Positions 26,558 to 35,298 are shown, numbered from the stretch's first letter. The stretch is DNA of 64,000 nucleotides from 9FT-COMBO-48-23 sp963754385 (GCA_963754385.1 CAVWGE010000003.1:62001-126000), one strand, 5' to 3'. The notes: generated by a model not told the origin, from the sequence alone. Made by a program: numbers and translations.

Positions 26558-27862
26558 CTAAAGCCGCAGCAGCCGTGCAAGCAGCAACAAGGTCTCCAGC
26601 TTTATAGCGCTACCCACCCACTCTATGTGAGCACGTATAAAATCGTAGGCGGTCTGCAAGTGTGGCTCCAGTGCCTCGGTACGCCTTTCCAAACGCAACT
26701 TATTGACCATCGAGGGAATATCTATAGCTAAAGGGCAGTGCTGCTGACACTTTCGGCAAGTAAGACACAGCTCAAGCCCGGCATCAGCCCTGGCAGGGGC
26801 TTTCAGGCTCAGAACAGAATAGACTAACCCCCTCCCACCTAGCTGGCTATCAATGCTAAATCTGTCACCGTAAACGCCATAGGCCGGGCAGACCAGGAGA
26901 CATTGCCCACAGCCTATACAATAGAGCAGCTCTTTATATTCGCTTTTGGCTATATCGCGTCTGTGACTATCAACCAGAATTAGACATATCTCCTTAGGAC
27001 CGTGAACACCTTTGACTAGCTGTTTTTCGATATCAGCAGTCTGGCTTGAGCCGGCAATTATGTTCAGGAACGAGGTCGCCAAAGCGCCCGTAGCATAAAA
27101 TGTCTGGAGCTTCAACATATTCAGGGCTTCCTCAATGTTCGGGTATATCTTGTCTATCCCGGCCAGAACTATATGTTTTTCAGAACGCATTGCCACCTGA
27201 ATGATATTACCCTCATTATGCAGCAGCAGAACAGCTCCGTCTTCGGCAGCAATGGCATTGGCCCCGGTGATGCCGATTGTAGCCTTGTCTATATATTCAG
27301 ATATCTCATCTCTAATCAGCTCAACTATCGCCCGGGCAGTCGGTTTTACCGTTTTGCCTAAATGAGCAGAGAGGATTTTAGCTATGTCATACCTGGTGAG
27401 ATGACTGGCTGGGCCTGTAGGATGCGATGGCGCATCACCGCAAAGCTGAATTATCCTGTCGCCGATGTCAGTCTCTATGACATCGATGCCCACTGCTTCC
27501 AGAGCCTCAGTCAGCCCGATTTCCTTGACCAAATTCGACTTCGATTTGACCACCAGCCTGTTATCGCCTATCTCACTGATAACCAGCGATATCGCCTCCT
27601 CCCTGCTGTCCGCCACGTATACTTTTATCCCATTTTGTCTCAGATTCTCTATGGCTTGTTTGAGAAGTATCTCGTTGCCAACAGATTCTCCACGAGCTTG
27701 CCTGAGCCTTTTCTTCCGGACTTCGAGGTCTGGTATCCTGCGAATATTTGCCCGTTGCCTTTTCCTGACCACATTAAAGGCCTTCCTCATAGCTTGTATA
27801 TGCCGTGCCTTTTTTAACCGGATTGACGAACCACTTTCAGGATGGGATGCCAGTTCAAACAT
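26558..27862 (-). CDS. LutB-like LUD-domain iron-sulfur protein
   Basis: 434 residues with a LUD domain (about 60-290) and a C-terminal pair of 4Fe-4S motifs, CIGCGQCLLVCPAYG and CLTCRKCQQHCP, the order found in LutB of lactate utilisation. LutA- and LutC-type partners are not in the window, and some LUD/Fe-S proteins act in other redox steps. The last 50 residues form a leucine-rich helix region. It is a single gene, divergent from the tRNA-Sec region, with a poor ribosome site. Confidence 0.8.
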   Translation of the reverse strand: MFELASHPESGSSIRLKKARHIQAMRKAFNVVRKRQRANIRRIPDLEVRKKRLRQARGESVGNEILLKQAIENLRQNGIKVYVADSREEAISLVISEIGDNRLVVKSKSNLVKEIGLTEALEAVGIDVIETDIGDRIIQLCGDAPSHPTGPASHLTRYDIAKILSAHLGKTVKPTARAIVELIRDEISEYIDKATIGITGANAIAAEDGAVLLLHNEGNIIQVAMRSEKHIVLAGIDKIYPNIEEALNMLKLQTFYATGALATSFLNIIAGSSQTADIEKQLVKGVHGPKEICLILVDSHRRDIAKSEYKELLYCIGCGQCLLVCPAYGVYGDRFSIDSQLGGRGLVYSVLSLKAPARADAGLELCLTCRKCQQHCPLAIDIPSMVNKLRLERRTEALEPHLQTAYDFIRAHIEWVGSAIKLETLLLLARLLRL

Positions 27863-27973
27863 GTTTGTTTCTCACAAAACCCTTGGCTAAGTATAAATTT
27901 ATCGCAATTATAGCAAATTTGATTCTCAGACTATGTAGCCCTGAGGCCAAAAATCCGCCGATACATTTATTTC

Positions 27974-28002
27974 TTCATTGTTCAATGCGAATCTGGTATG
28001 AT
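27974..28002 (+). promoter_or_regulatory. Probable promoter of tRNA-Sec with adjacent palindrome
   Basis: TTCATT and TATGAT are 17 bases apart. A perfect 14-base palindrome, TGCCAGATCTGGCA, follows at 28009-28022, over the expected start of transcription. It could be an operator or a simple processing hairpin. Confidence 0.45.
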
Positions 28003-28064
28003 GTTACCTGCCAGATCTGGCAAGAAGGAATGGCCTGCTTTAAGCGAAGTTAAGACACAGCCGA

Positions 28065-28161
28065 GGGAGCGTTTGAGTCCCGGTGGGCTTCGCGGACTTC
28101 AAATCCGTCGGGAGGCATCAGAAATGTCTCCGGTGGGTTCGACCCCCATACGCTCCCGCCA
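28065..28161 (+). tRNA. selC: tRNA-Sec (anticodon TCA)
   Basis: 97 bases with encoded CCA. An 8-bp acceptor stem (GGGAGCGT with ACGCTCCC), anticodon TCA in GGACTTCAAATCC, a very long variable arm (GGGAGGCATCAGAAATGTCTCC) and TpsiC loop GGTTCGACC are the marks of bacterial selenocysteine tRNA. A short T-run follows. It is the first element of the selenocysteine locus, which includes selB, selA and selD. Confidence 0.97.
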
Positions 28162-28311
28162 CCTTTTTAATATATACCAACAACGAGCATATGGAGAGAA
28201 GTCCTAGTTTCAGAAAAGATACCAGCGGAGTTATATTATAGTCCGGGGCAGGTTTTTACCTTCGGGGACACAGGATAACAAAGCACTTAGCATTCCTGGC
28301 TTAAACAGGCA

Positions 28312-28395
28312 TCACAGAAAATACCAGGCATAGGCCCATAAAAGCAGAGCTACTAATAAGAAGCCACCGATGACACCCATAAGTTCTTTGCCCAT
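28312..28395 (-). CDS. 27-residue membrane micro-protein
   Basis: An ORF of 27 codons: MGKELMGVIGG followed by a single hydrophobic helix and the end AYAWYFL. It resembles the longer small protein directly upstream (LLGMFGGIVVD... and CVWYLP), so the two look like a tandem pair. A weak ribosome site (GGAGCTACAGA) precedes the ATG. Function unknown; the pairing with the larger copy is the main support that it is real. Confidence 0.45.
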   Translation of the reverse strand: MGKELMGVIGGFLLVALLLWAYAWYFL

Positions 28396-28427
28396 TCTGT
28401 AGCTCCGAACTTACCAGTATGCGGTGG

Positions 28428-28562
28428 TTACGGCAAATACCAAACACAGGCCATAACTAGAATAGCCACAAGAACAGCAACGTCAACAACAATGCCACCG
28501 AACATCCCCAACAACTTCTTATCGCCTCTGAGAATAGCTAAAAATCTTTTACTGCTTGCCAT
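28428..28562 (-). CDS. 44-residue membrane micro-protein
   Basis: The frame is open further upstream, but GAGGAGGTAGAG sits just before the ATG at 28562, giving MASSKRFLAILRGDKKLLGM followed by one hydrophobic helix and ending VWYLP. The ribosome site is strong, so I accept it. It is probably a single-pass membrane peptide with a cytosolic basic N-terminus. Together with the 27-residue neighbour it forms a small two-gene unit between tRNA-Sec and the zinc-ribbon gene. Confidence 0.6.
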   Translation of the reverse strand: MASSKRFLAILRGDKKLLGMFGGIVVDVAVLVAILVMACVWYLP

Positions 28563-28838
28563 CTCTACCTCCTCATCATAACGTGCTGTTTCTCTCGACT
28601 CGCCCTCATGGTCTAATTTTCCCACATCATAGGCGACAAAACATGATGAATTGGTACTATTTCAAATAGACACTTGTGTACCATAAATTAGAGACGACCT
28701 AAGTACTAGGTTCATCTGTAAGCAATCTGCATGATGTTTTATTTCAGTTCGGGGTAGGTATATAATTCATTCTAAGACGACGATGCCACAGACTCAGACA
28801 ACACGTTAGTATATATAGAAGGAGAACCGGAGTATAAG

Positions 28839-29543
28839 TTGCAACAATCGTTCGCATGTCCAAAATGTGGCACCCAAATTCCAATGGGGCAAAAGTTCTG
28901 CAGCACTTGTGGCGAACAGTTCGAATATAGATGTGGACACTGCGGTGCTGCTGTTAAAACCTTATCCGGGTTTTGCGCCAATTGCGGTAAAAAGCTACAC
29001 CAGCAAACAAAACCACCAACAGGGTCTTCAACTAAGAGAATTATAGGGACCAGCCAAAAGGAAAAAACCGGACAAAAAACAGCAATACCGCAGCCTATGA
29101 GTCAGGTTGGTCGCTATCTTATCCTTATAGCCATTATAATCGTCATCGTAGCAATGCTCTACGCTATTAGCACAGGTTCGCAAGGTAAGCCGTCTAACTG
29201 GTTTGGCGGCAACTTTATCTTCGGTGGACAATCACCACCTTCAACACCATCCAACACAGAAACCCAGCCTACACCAAAACCAGCTATTGATTCACCTCGC
29301 TACACCACTGACCAGGTCATAGCTGTAGCAAAGAAACTAAGCCCTGATTGTAGACTGCCCACCAGACGAACCGGCTGAGTTAGCCCGAGTTGTCCTCAGT
29401 ATGAGGACGCCGAGCCAACTTTTACTGCTAGCTATTTAAGTGATGGGGTGTGGAGCGTGGTAAAAACCTGCCCGATAAACTCAGAATATAGCGGATTATG
29501 GTACTTCTACGAGGACACCAACCAACTGATAAAACAGGATTAG
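28839..29543 (+). CDS. Zinc-ribbon membrane protein with in-frame TGA; candidate selenoprotein
   Basis: The TTG start (AAGGAG 14 bases upstream) opens a protein with two zinc ribbons (CPKCGTQIPMGQKFCSTCG; CGHCGAAVKTLSGFCANCG), a membrane helix near residues 90-112 and a Pro/Thr linker. At codon 180 there is TGA (29376-29378). The same frame then continues 54 codons to TAG at 29541, with folded-domain character (TFTASYLSDGVWSVVKTC, GLWYFYEDTNQLI). A 6-bp hairpin begins 13 bases after the TGA, close to the spacing in selD next door. The selenocysteine tRNA and selB are adjacent, so UGA decoding is feasible. The alternative is a CGA-to-TGA nonsense mutation. Confidence 0.6.
29392..29408 (+). other. 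SECIS-like hairpin after the TGA of the zinc-ribbon gene
   Basis: GTCCTC and GAGGAC form a 6-bp perfect stem with loop AGTAT. The loop has a G in its second position and begins 20 bases after the TGA, within the range known for bacterial SECIS elements. It lies inside the continued reading frame. Confidence 0.45.
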
Positions 29544-31391
29544 CTATCTCAGGACCCGCTCGTCACCGACGCGGCGTGTGAGCTTTTTCTCATCCATATA
29601 TTCCAGAAGCGCCTGGGCATATTTCCGGCTGGTGCCCAGCATATCCCGCACTTCAGCGAGAGTTACTTTACCTTTTTCCTTAGCATGGGCTGTAACTTTA
29701 GCCACCATTTCATTATACGCAGAGGCTGAAAATACCACACCGTCGCTTACCTTTATTACTTGTTGCTGCTCGAGAAGTAAATTGAGCAGGTCAGGTTCGA
29801 GCATTATATCGCCGGGCGGAGAATAAGGGTTCTGGTTAATAGCACAGAGGAAGGCATCAATCTTTGCCTGCTGCTGCTGAGAAAGTTTAATTCGGTAAGA
29901 AGGTAGGCGGACGGCTGCCCCCTCTTCAACTAGAACGCCATCATCGAAAAGCCGCTGTAACACAGGTGAATGCGGCAGCAGGCCGATTTTGCTGCTCAGT
30001 TCACCCTTGGGCATCCCCAACCGAGCCGGGAATTTTCGATGATAGTTTTCTATTGCAGCTTCTGCTTTTTTAGCCAATCGCCCCCAACCAGAACTTGTAA
30101 AAAGAAGACTGTGCCCCCCCTGACCTACTGTCACTACCATTCCTTTTTTAATAAGTTCATCAACAATCCCATGGGCTTCATCAGCCGCCAGGCCACACTG
30201 AACTACCAGACTCTCCAACTCCAGGGGTTGATTCGCCTCCAGAGTAGCAACTATAACGTCTTCTATACTACCCCCTCCCCTCATTTTCAGAGCTTGGATG
30301 ATTGCCGGGCGGAACCGGCGATGTCTCGGAGCATGCGAATTAACAATCTGACCACCTCCCAACGTATCCATAGGTGAACGGATAATGAAATGGTCGCCTT
30401 TAACCAATGCCACTGGTTTAGCCAAGGCGAGTTGAGCCCAGGAAATGTCTCCGGAATCCAGTTTTTCTTTCTCCAACAGGAGAACTTTAGCCATCACCTC
30501 GGCAGTACCTGTGAAAAAGCTGACGGCAGCACCGTGACGCAGAGAATGTTTGAGGTCTGAAAGCATGCGAAGCTTTACATCTATTCTCGCTGTCGGTACC
30601 AACCAGCCTGGAGAGGTGAGCACGTCACCGCGCTCCAGCTTAGAAACAGCCACTCCGGCTAAGTTGGCTGCTACACGACTGCCCGGTTTAGCCGCATCAA
30701 TGCGGGTCTTATGAGTTTGCAGTCCTCGCAGCCTGGCTTTCAGTCCCGAAGGAACGACCTCAACTTCCTGCCCTACCGATAGCGAGCCATCAACCAATGT
30801 TCCAGTAACTACAGTGCCGGAGCCAGCTATGGTGAAGGCACGGTCTATTAAAAGCCTGGGTCTGCCGACATCCCTCCTTGTCTCAGCAGACATTAAAAGC
30901 CGGTCGATAGTTGAGACCAGGTCCGGTAGCCCCTCACCAGTCACCGCAGATACAGCAACAACGGGAGCTTCAGCCAGAGCCGTCGACTTTATCAATTCAT
31001 CGATCTCAAGCCTGACCAGGCTCAACAATTCTTTATCAACCAGGTCCTTCTTAGTAATAACCACAATGCTTTTTCTTATGTCAAGTAAGTCGAGTATAGC
31101 CAGATGCTCCCTAGTCTGTGGCATTAGCCCCTCATCAGCAGCAACGATAAGCAAAGCCAGATCGATGCCACCTACACCAGCCAGCATATTCTTAACGAAA
31201 CGCTCATGCCCGGGGACATCCACAATCCCAACTTCCTGCCCGCTGGGTAACTTCATCCAGGCAAAACCAAGGTCAATGGTCATGCCACGTTCTTTTTCTT
31301 CCGGAAGCCGGTCAGGGTCTATTCCGGTCAAGGCTCGTATCAAAACCGATTTCCCGTGGTCTATGTGCCCAGCAGTACCTATAACAAACAT
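29544..31391 (-). CDS. selB: Selenocysteine-specific elongation factor
   Basis: 615 residues. The N-terminal GTPase has GHIDHGKSVLIRALTG, the switch DVPGHERFVKNMLAG and ITKKDLVD; then the EF-Tu-like beta domains (FTIAGSGTVVTGTLVDG) and C-terminal winged helices (from about 400) that bind the SECIS hairpin. It delivers Sec-tRNA to UGA codons. Length and domain order are normal. Its stop codon abuts the TAG of the convergent zinc-ribbon gene, so the two share their 3' boundary. selA lies upstream, 138 bp away across a repeat element. Confidence 0.97.
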   Translation of the reverse strand: MFVIGTAGHIDHGKSVLIRALTGIDPDRLPEEKERGMTIDLGFAWMKLPSGQEVGIVDVPGHERFVKNMLAGVGGIDLALLIVAADEGLMPQTREHLAILDLLDIRKSIVVITKKDLVDKELLSLVRLEIDELIKSTALAEAPVVAVSAVTGEGLPDLVSTIDRLLMSAETRRDVGRPRLLIDRAFTIAGSGTVVTGTLVDGSLSVGQEVEVVPSGLKARLRGLQTHKTRIDAAKPGSRVAANLAGVAVSKLERGDVLTSPGWLVPTARIDVKLRMLSDLKHSLRHGAAVSFFTGTAEVMAKVLLLEKEKLDSGDISWAQLALAKPVALVKGDHFIIRSPMDTLGGGQIVNSHAPRHRRFRPAIIQALKMRGGGSIEDVIVATLEANQPLELESLVVQCGLAADEAHGIVDELIKKGMVVTVGQGGHSLLFTSSGWGRLAKKAEAAIENYHRKFPARLGMPKGELSSKIGLLPHSPVLQRLFDDGVLVEEGAAVRLPSYRIKLSQQQQAKIDAFLCAINQNPYSPPGDIMLEPDLLNLLLEQQQVIKVSDGVVFSASAYNEMVAKVTAHAKEKGKVTLAEVRDMLGTSRKYAQALLEYMDEKKLTRRVGDERVLR

Positions 31392-31446
31392 CCTGTTACC
31401 TGTCCCCCACTCCTATTGTAGAACAGCAGACAAAAAGACTGTCTAT

Positions 31447-31515
31447 TTGTCATTGCGAGGAACACCAGTGACGAAGCAATCCCGGAGATTGCCACGCTTC
31501 GCTCACAATGACAGA
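31447..31515. repeat. Dispersed inverted-repeat element between selB and selA
   Basis: Begins TGTCATTGCGAGGAAC and ends CACAATGACA, with internal complementary pieces (GAAGCAATC and GATTGCC). It can fold on itself. The ends match the outer element at 32969-33153, marking one repeat family. Confidence 0.7.
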
Positions 31516-31529
31516 GAGAAGTTGCATTA

Positions 31530-32912
31530 TCACTGCTTCAAACCAGCAACTGCGTTGCTCAGTGCCCTCAGCACTACGTCATCCTCTTCAGGAAAAACTG
31601 TCCTCGGGTCGAGAAGCAGAACATCGCCGCTGATGCGCCCGATAACTGGTGGCTCATTATGCCGCAGCCTCCGAGCCAAGGACTGAGCTAAGTTTCTTCG
31701 ACTACCCTTCTCACCAACGGCAACAAGTCTGGTGGAAAGTGTACTCCCGGGCAAGCTGCCGCCACCTATCATTGTCTCGCCTTCAATCACTTGCGCCAAG
31801 TCACCGATAGCCTGTGCCCAACTTCTGGCACGCTCCTCGACATCATCCAGAGACATCGAAATCATACGCCACACCGGTATCTTCTCCAATGCTTCCCCTT
31901 TCAGGTAATGAACCAATGTAGCAGCTAACCCAGCCAGTCTTATTTTATCGATTCGTATGGCTCGCGCCAGAGGGTGTCTTTTTAGCTTATCGACGAATAG
32001 CTTCTTACCAACGATAACCCCGGCTTGAGGGCCGCCCACAAGCTTGTCGCCGGAAAAGAAAGCCAGGTCAACACCAAGCGCAATGCTCTGCTGCACCATT
32101 GGCTCTGGAGCAAGCCCATACGCAGTCGTGTCTAGAAAACAACCGCTGCCCAGGTCATCGAATACAGGAAGTCCATGCTCGTTGCCAAGCGCCATCATCT
32201 CCTCAAGGACAACAGAATGAGTGAAACCTTCCACCCTGAAATTGCTGGTATGAACGCGCAAGATGGCTGCTGTACGCGGGCTAACGGCTTGCTCATAATC
32301 ATGAATATAGGTGCAGTTCGTAGTGCCAACCTCCACCAGTTTTGCCCCGCTCTGTCTCATCACGTCAGGTATACGAAAGCCACCACCGATCTCCACAGCC
32401 TGGCCTCGGGAGACAATCACCTCTTTTCTTTTGGCTAAAGCAGTGAGAGCCAGCAGCACAGCAGAAGCATTGTTATTTACTACCAGAGCTGCCTCGGCTC
32501 CGGTCAACTGACACAGAAGCTGTTCGATATGAACATTCCGGGAGCCTCTTGCCCCGCTATCAAGGTCAAACTCCAGGTTGCAATAGTCTGCGGCAACCAG
32601 TTCCATAGCTGTTGTCGCCTCTTTGCTGAGTGGCGCCCGACCTAAATTAGTATGAAGTATCACACCGCTGGCATTGATAACCGGGCGTAGACTGGATTGT
32701 GCTAGCATTTGCAGTCGAGAGCATATAGAGTCCACAATCTCATCCGAAGAAGGACATGAAATGCCTCGCATGATAGCCAGGCGGCTTTCCTCAAGGCGTT
32801 GGCGAACCACGTCCACAATCAGCTCATGCGTATAGATTTCCCTAAGCTGCCTGATGCGCTCCTCGGAAATCAGTTTATCCACGCTGGGAAGACGGCGAAG
32901 TTCACTATCCAT
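31530..32912 (-). CDS. selA: L-seryl-tRNA(Sec) selenium transferase
   Basis: The frame is open to 33041, but the extra N-terminus (TGRRLRMTGRRLRSP) is translated repeat DNA. MDSELRRLPSVDKLISEERI at 32912 matches the normal SelA N-terminus, giving 460 residues. The PLP-binding core is seen in ASGVILHTNLGRAPLS, VNNNASAVLLAL and FFSGDKLVGGPQAGVIVG, with the Lys that carries PLP. It converts Ser-tRNA(Sec) to Sec-tRNA(Sec) using selenophosphate. The ribosome site is weak. It is transcribed with selB and diverges from selD. Confidence 0.95.
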   Translation of the reverse strand: MDSELRRLPSVDKLISEERIRQLREIYTHELIVDVVRQRLEESRLAIMRGISCPSSDEIVDSICSRLQMLAQSSLRPVINASGVILHTNLGRAPLSKEATTAMELVAADYCNLEFDLDSGARGSRNVHIEQLLCQLTGAEAALVVNNNASAVLLALTALAKRKEVIVSRGQAVEIGGGFRIPDVMRQSGAKLVEVGTTNCTYIHDYEQAVSPRTAAILRVHTSNFRVEGFTHSVVLEEMMALGNEHGLPVFDDLGSGCFLDTTAYGLAPEPMVQQSIALGVDLAFFSGDKLVGGPQAGVIVGKKLFVDKLKRHPLARAIRIDKIRLAGLAATLVHYLKGEALEKIPVWRMISMSLDDVEERARSWAQAIGDLAQVIEGETMIGGGSLPGSTLSTRLVAVGEKGSRRNLAQSLARRLRHNEPPVIGRISGDVLLLDPRTVFPEEDDVVLRALSNAVAGLKQ

Positions 32913-32968
32913 AATGCAAAGATATTCTACTATACCCAGAGCCAGTTTCAAAACCAAATGCGAACTTT

Positions 32969-33153
32969 TGTCATCGCGAGGAGCGTGAGCGACGGGCGAT
33001 CTCAGCCTACGTCCTGTCATTCTGAGCCTACGTCCTGTCATTCTGAGCGAAGCGAAGAATCTCTCATAGACTATTCACGAACCTTCACATGAGTTAGATT
33101 CTTCGGTCGCTTCGCTCCCTCAGAATGACAGTAGCAAAGGACTCGCAATGACA
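32969..33153. repeat. Outer inverted-repeat element between selA and selD
   Basis: The ends are TGTCATCGCGAG and CTCGCAATGACA, complementary but for one base. The same end sequence occurs at 31447. A second element is inserted within it, so this one looks older. Confidence 0.7.
33036..33130. repeat. Inner inverted-repeat element nested in the outer one
   Basis: The ends TGTCATTCTGAG and CTCAGAATGACA are exact complements, and inner segments (GCGAAGAATCT, AGATTCTTCGG) are also complementary. An extra partial copy of the left end lies at 33015-33029. The family recurs at 43583-43730. Confidence 0.75.
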
Positions 33154-33191
33154 GCAAGCGTAGGCACATGCCTTAAGACCGGTACGCCACT

Positions 33192-33221
33192 TTGCCTCTT
33201 CGGTTCAGCCAATGCTACAAT
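33192..33221 (+). promoter_or_regulatory. Probable selD promoter, nearly leaderless
   Basis: TTGCCT and TACAAT are 18 bases apart. The ATG of selD is only 9 bases after the -10, and no ribosome site is visible, so the transcript would be almost leaderless. Confidence 0.5.
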
Positions 33222-33229
33222 ACGTACAA

Positions 33230-34279
33230 ATGGACAATAAGATACCACCCCGCCTGACTGAAAGCGTCACCGGAGCCGGCTGAGCCTCCAAGTTAGGTCC
33301 GGGTGACCTAGAAAAAGCCTTGTGCGGCTTGCCTCTAATACCTGACAAGAACGTGATTCGAGGTATGGAAAGCCTGGATGATGCCGGCGTTTACAAGTTG
33401 AGCGATGACCTGGCTATCATCCAGACCATCGATTTCTTCACGCCTATTGTCGATGACCCCTACGATTTCGGTCAGATTGCTGTCGCCAACGCACTGAGTG
33501 ATGTCTACGCCATGGGCGGCAAGCCTCTGACCGCCATGAATGTAGTCTGTTTCCCGATAAATAAGCTGGACATCTCCATCCTGAAAGATATACTCAAGGG
33601 CGGCATAGACAAGATGAAAGAAGCCGGCGTGACACTTGTCGGCGGACACAGTATAGACGATGCCGAGCTAAAATACGGGCTTTCTGTAACCGGCACGGTG
33701 CACCCTGAACGCCTGGTGACCAATTCCGGAGCCAAAGTGGGAGACAAACTCATACTCACCAAGCCCCTAGGCACTGGAATCATAAGCACTGCACTAAAAG
33801 CCGGCAAGGTCAGCAAAGAGACAGCAGCCAAGGTGACAAAATACATGGCGGCTTTGAATAAAAAGGCCTCAGAACTGATGCAGGAGGTGGGAGTTCATGC
33901 CTGCACCGACATAACCGGCTTCGGATTTCTCGGCCATGCCTGCCAGCTAGCCCGGAGCAGCCAAGTAGGCATCAAAATCAATTCAAGTTCAGTCCCCGTC
34001 TTCACAGAGGTGGAGGACTTTGCCAGGGCAGGGCTTTGTCCCGGTGGCTTGCATAGAAACAGAGAATTCTACGGCAAAATGGTGGAATTCTCTAAACAGA
34101 TACCTGATTACATTCAGGACATACTCTTTGACCCTCAAACCTCCGGCGGTCTGCTGATTGTACTGGCTCCTGAAAAAGCAGAACCGCTGGTGAAAAAACT
34201 GCATAAAGCCGGTGTACTGGATGCAGTCATCGTCGGAGAGGCAATCAGCAAGCCAGTGGGCAAGATACTTGTAGAGTGA
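33230..34279 (+). CDS. selD: Selenide, water dikinase, itself a selenoprotein
   Basis: From the ATG at 33230 the frame reads MDNKIPPRLTESVTGAG, TGA at 33281-33283 (residue 18), then ASKLGPGDLEKAL and on to residue 349. The TGA sits at the active-site Cys/Sec position of SelD (GAGCGCK in E. coli), so it is read as selenocysteine, with a SECIS-like hairpin directly after it. DDAGVYKLSDDLAIIQTIDF, GHSIDDAELKYG and DITGFGFLGHA are the usual ATP and metal segments. The enzyme makes selenophosphate for SelA. A plain ORF search would start wrongly at the TTG at 33320 and lose the active site. Confidence 0.95.
33294..33310 (+). other. SECIS-like hairpin of selD
   Basis: TAGGTC pairs with GACCTA around a CGGGT loop. 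The stem begins 10 bases after the UGA and the loop has G in its second position, as in known bacterial SECIS elements. Confidence 0.7.
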
Positions 34280-34346
34280 AAAAGAGCACAATTATAAAAT
34301 TAGGCAATTACCCCCTCTGAACAAGTAACACGACAAGTTTATATAT

Positions 34347-34464
34347 CTATTTACCACCCAACTTCTTATTTATTGTCTTTAATGTCTGTTCAATACTATC
34401 AAGCTTTCCTAATAAAGTAATAGATATCGCCCTTGCCAAAAACAGTGGATAGTAATAATATTAG
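34347..34464 (-). pseudogene. Possible 3' remnant of a lost gene
   Basis: On the minus strand a frame with coding character (LARAISITLLGKLDSIEQT then LKTINKKLGGK and TAG at 34349-34347) runs about 35 codons from an upstream stop, with no start. It may be the tail of a gene cut when the neighbouring A+T-rich cassette arrived. Evidence is only the amphipathic, protein-like sequence. Confidence 0.25.
34433..34461 (+). promoter_or_regulatory. Probable promoter of the three-gene cassette
   Basis: TTGCCA and TAATAT with a 17-base spacer lie about 70 bases upstream of the first cassette gene, which also has a GGGGAGG ribosome site. Confidence 0.55.
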
Positions 34465-34529
34465 AAATGTCGCTACCAAAGACTACGACAACGAGCATTC
34501 TTATTTAGAAATTTGGGGAGGTTTGGAAT

Positions 34530-35297
34530 ATGGCTATTAACGAGGTTTTTAAAAATCCAACCGCAAAACAAGTATTATTTCAGATAATATTTCCTAATCT
34601 ATTTTATATAGAAAACAAGATTGGTGAATTTCAGCTAAGAATAATGAATGAGTTTCCAGAATCTGTCTTATTATATAGAAGACAATTTGCATGGGCAGAT
34701 GTAGGACCCGAAGTAAAACTTACTGACATAGAGAGCAAACTCGAAAAAGAATCTACGGGCCAAAAAATATGGCAATTCAAATCTCCTAAGAATTTTCAAT
34801 TGAACGTGTTGAGTAATTCATTAGATATAACTTCAAATTACCATAAGACCTATAACATGGAAAATGGAAATAAATTTAGAGATGTAATAGAACTTGTGGT
34901 AAGTAATTTCTTCCAAGTTGTTTCAGTACCTATTATCAGTCGCATTGGTCTAAGGTATATTGACGAATGCCCCATTTTCTCAAAGGACAATGACACATTT
35001 AAGTCATATTACAATTCGGTGTTTCCAATTGATAGATTCAATCTTGTCGATGCTGAGGAAATGGACTTTAAAACTGTGATTAAACATGGGGATTACTATT
35101 TACATTACGTGGAGTCTCTGAAGAAGGTTGAAGATCAATATAAACTAATCCTTGATTTCGATAGCTTTAAAACCAATGTAAATCCGCAAAACTTCTTACA
35201 AGTTACAGATGACCTTCATACAATTATTTCTGACGAATATGAAAACACAATCACCGAGCGAGTAAAAGAATATATGAGGAAACCAAAGGAGCAGTAG
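34530..35297 (+). CDS. TIGR04255-like protein, first gene of the A+T-rich cassette
   Basis: 255 residues, start supported by GGGGAGG. The N-terminal IIFPNLFYIENKIGEFQLRIM, the mid segment VSVPIISRIGLRYIDEC and the overall length fit the sporadically distributed TIGR04255 family, whose function is not established. No signal peptide or membrane helix is seen. The DNA is clearly richer in A+T than the flanking genes, which suggests transfer. It is followed by two unknown genes with gaps of 1 and 7 bp, so the three are surely co-transcribed. Confidence 0.65.
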   Translation: MAINEVFKNPTAKQVLFQIIFPNLFYIENKIGEFQLRIMNEFPESVLLYRRQFAWADVGPEVKLTDIESKLEKESTGQKIWQFKSPKNFQLNVLSNSLDITSNYHKTYNMENGNKFRDVIELVVSNFFQVVSVPIISRIGLRYIDECPIFSKDNDTFKSYYNSVFPIDRFNLVDAEEMDFKTVIKHGDYYLHYVESLKKVEDQYKLILDFDSFKTNVNPQNFLQVTDDLHTIISDEYENTITERVKEYMRKPKEQ

Positions 35298-35298
35298 A

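Noticed and set aside
30814..31686. Plus-strand frame of 290 codons
   Set aside because: Antisense to selB and the end of selA, serine-rich low-complexity translation typical of a shadow frame.
31530..33041. Longer selA with 43 extra N-terminal residues
   Set aside because: The extension is translated repeat DNA; the family N-terminus begins at 32912.
33320..34279. selD starting at TTG 33320
   Set aside because: It omits the Sec-containing active site, which is encoded in frame upstream through a TGA.
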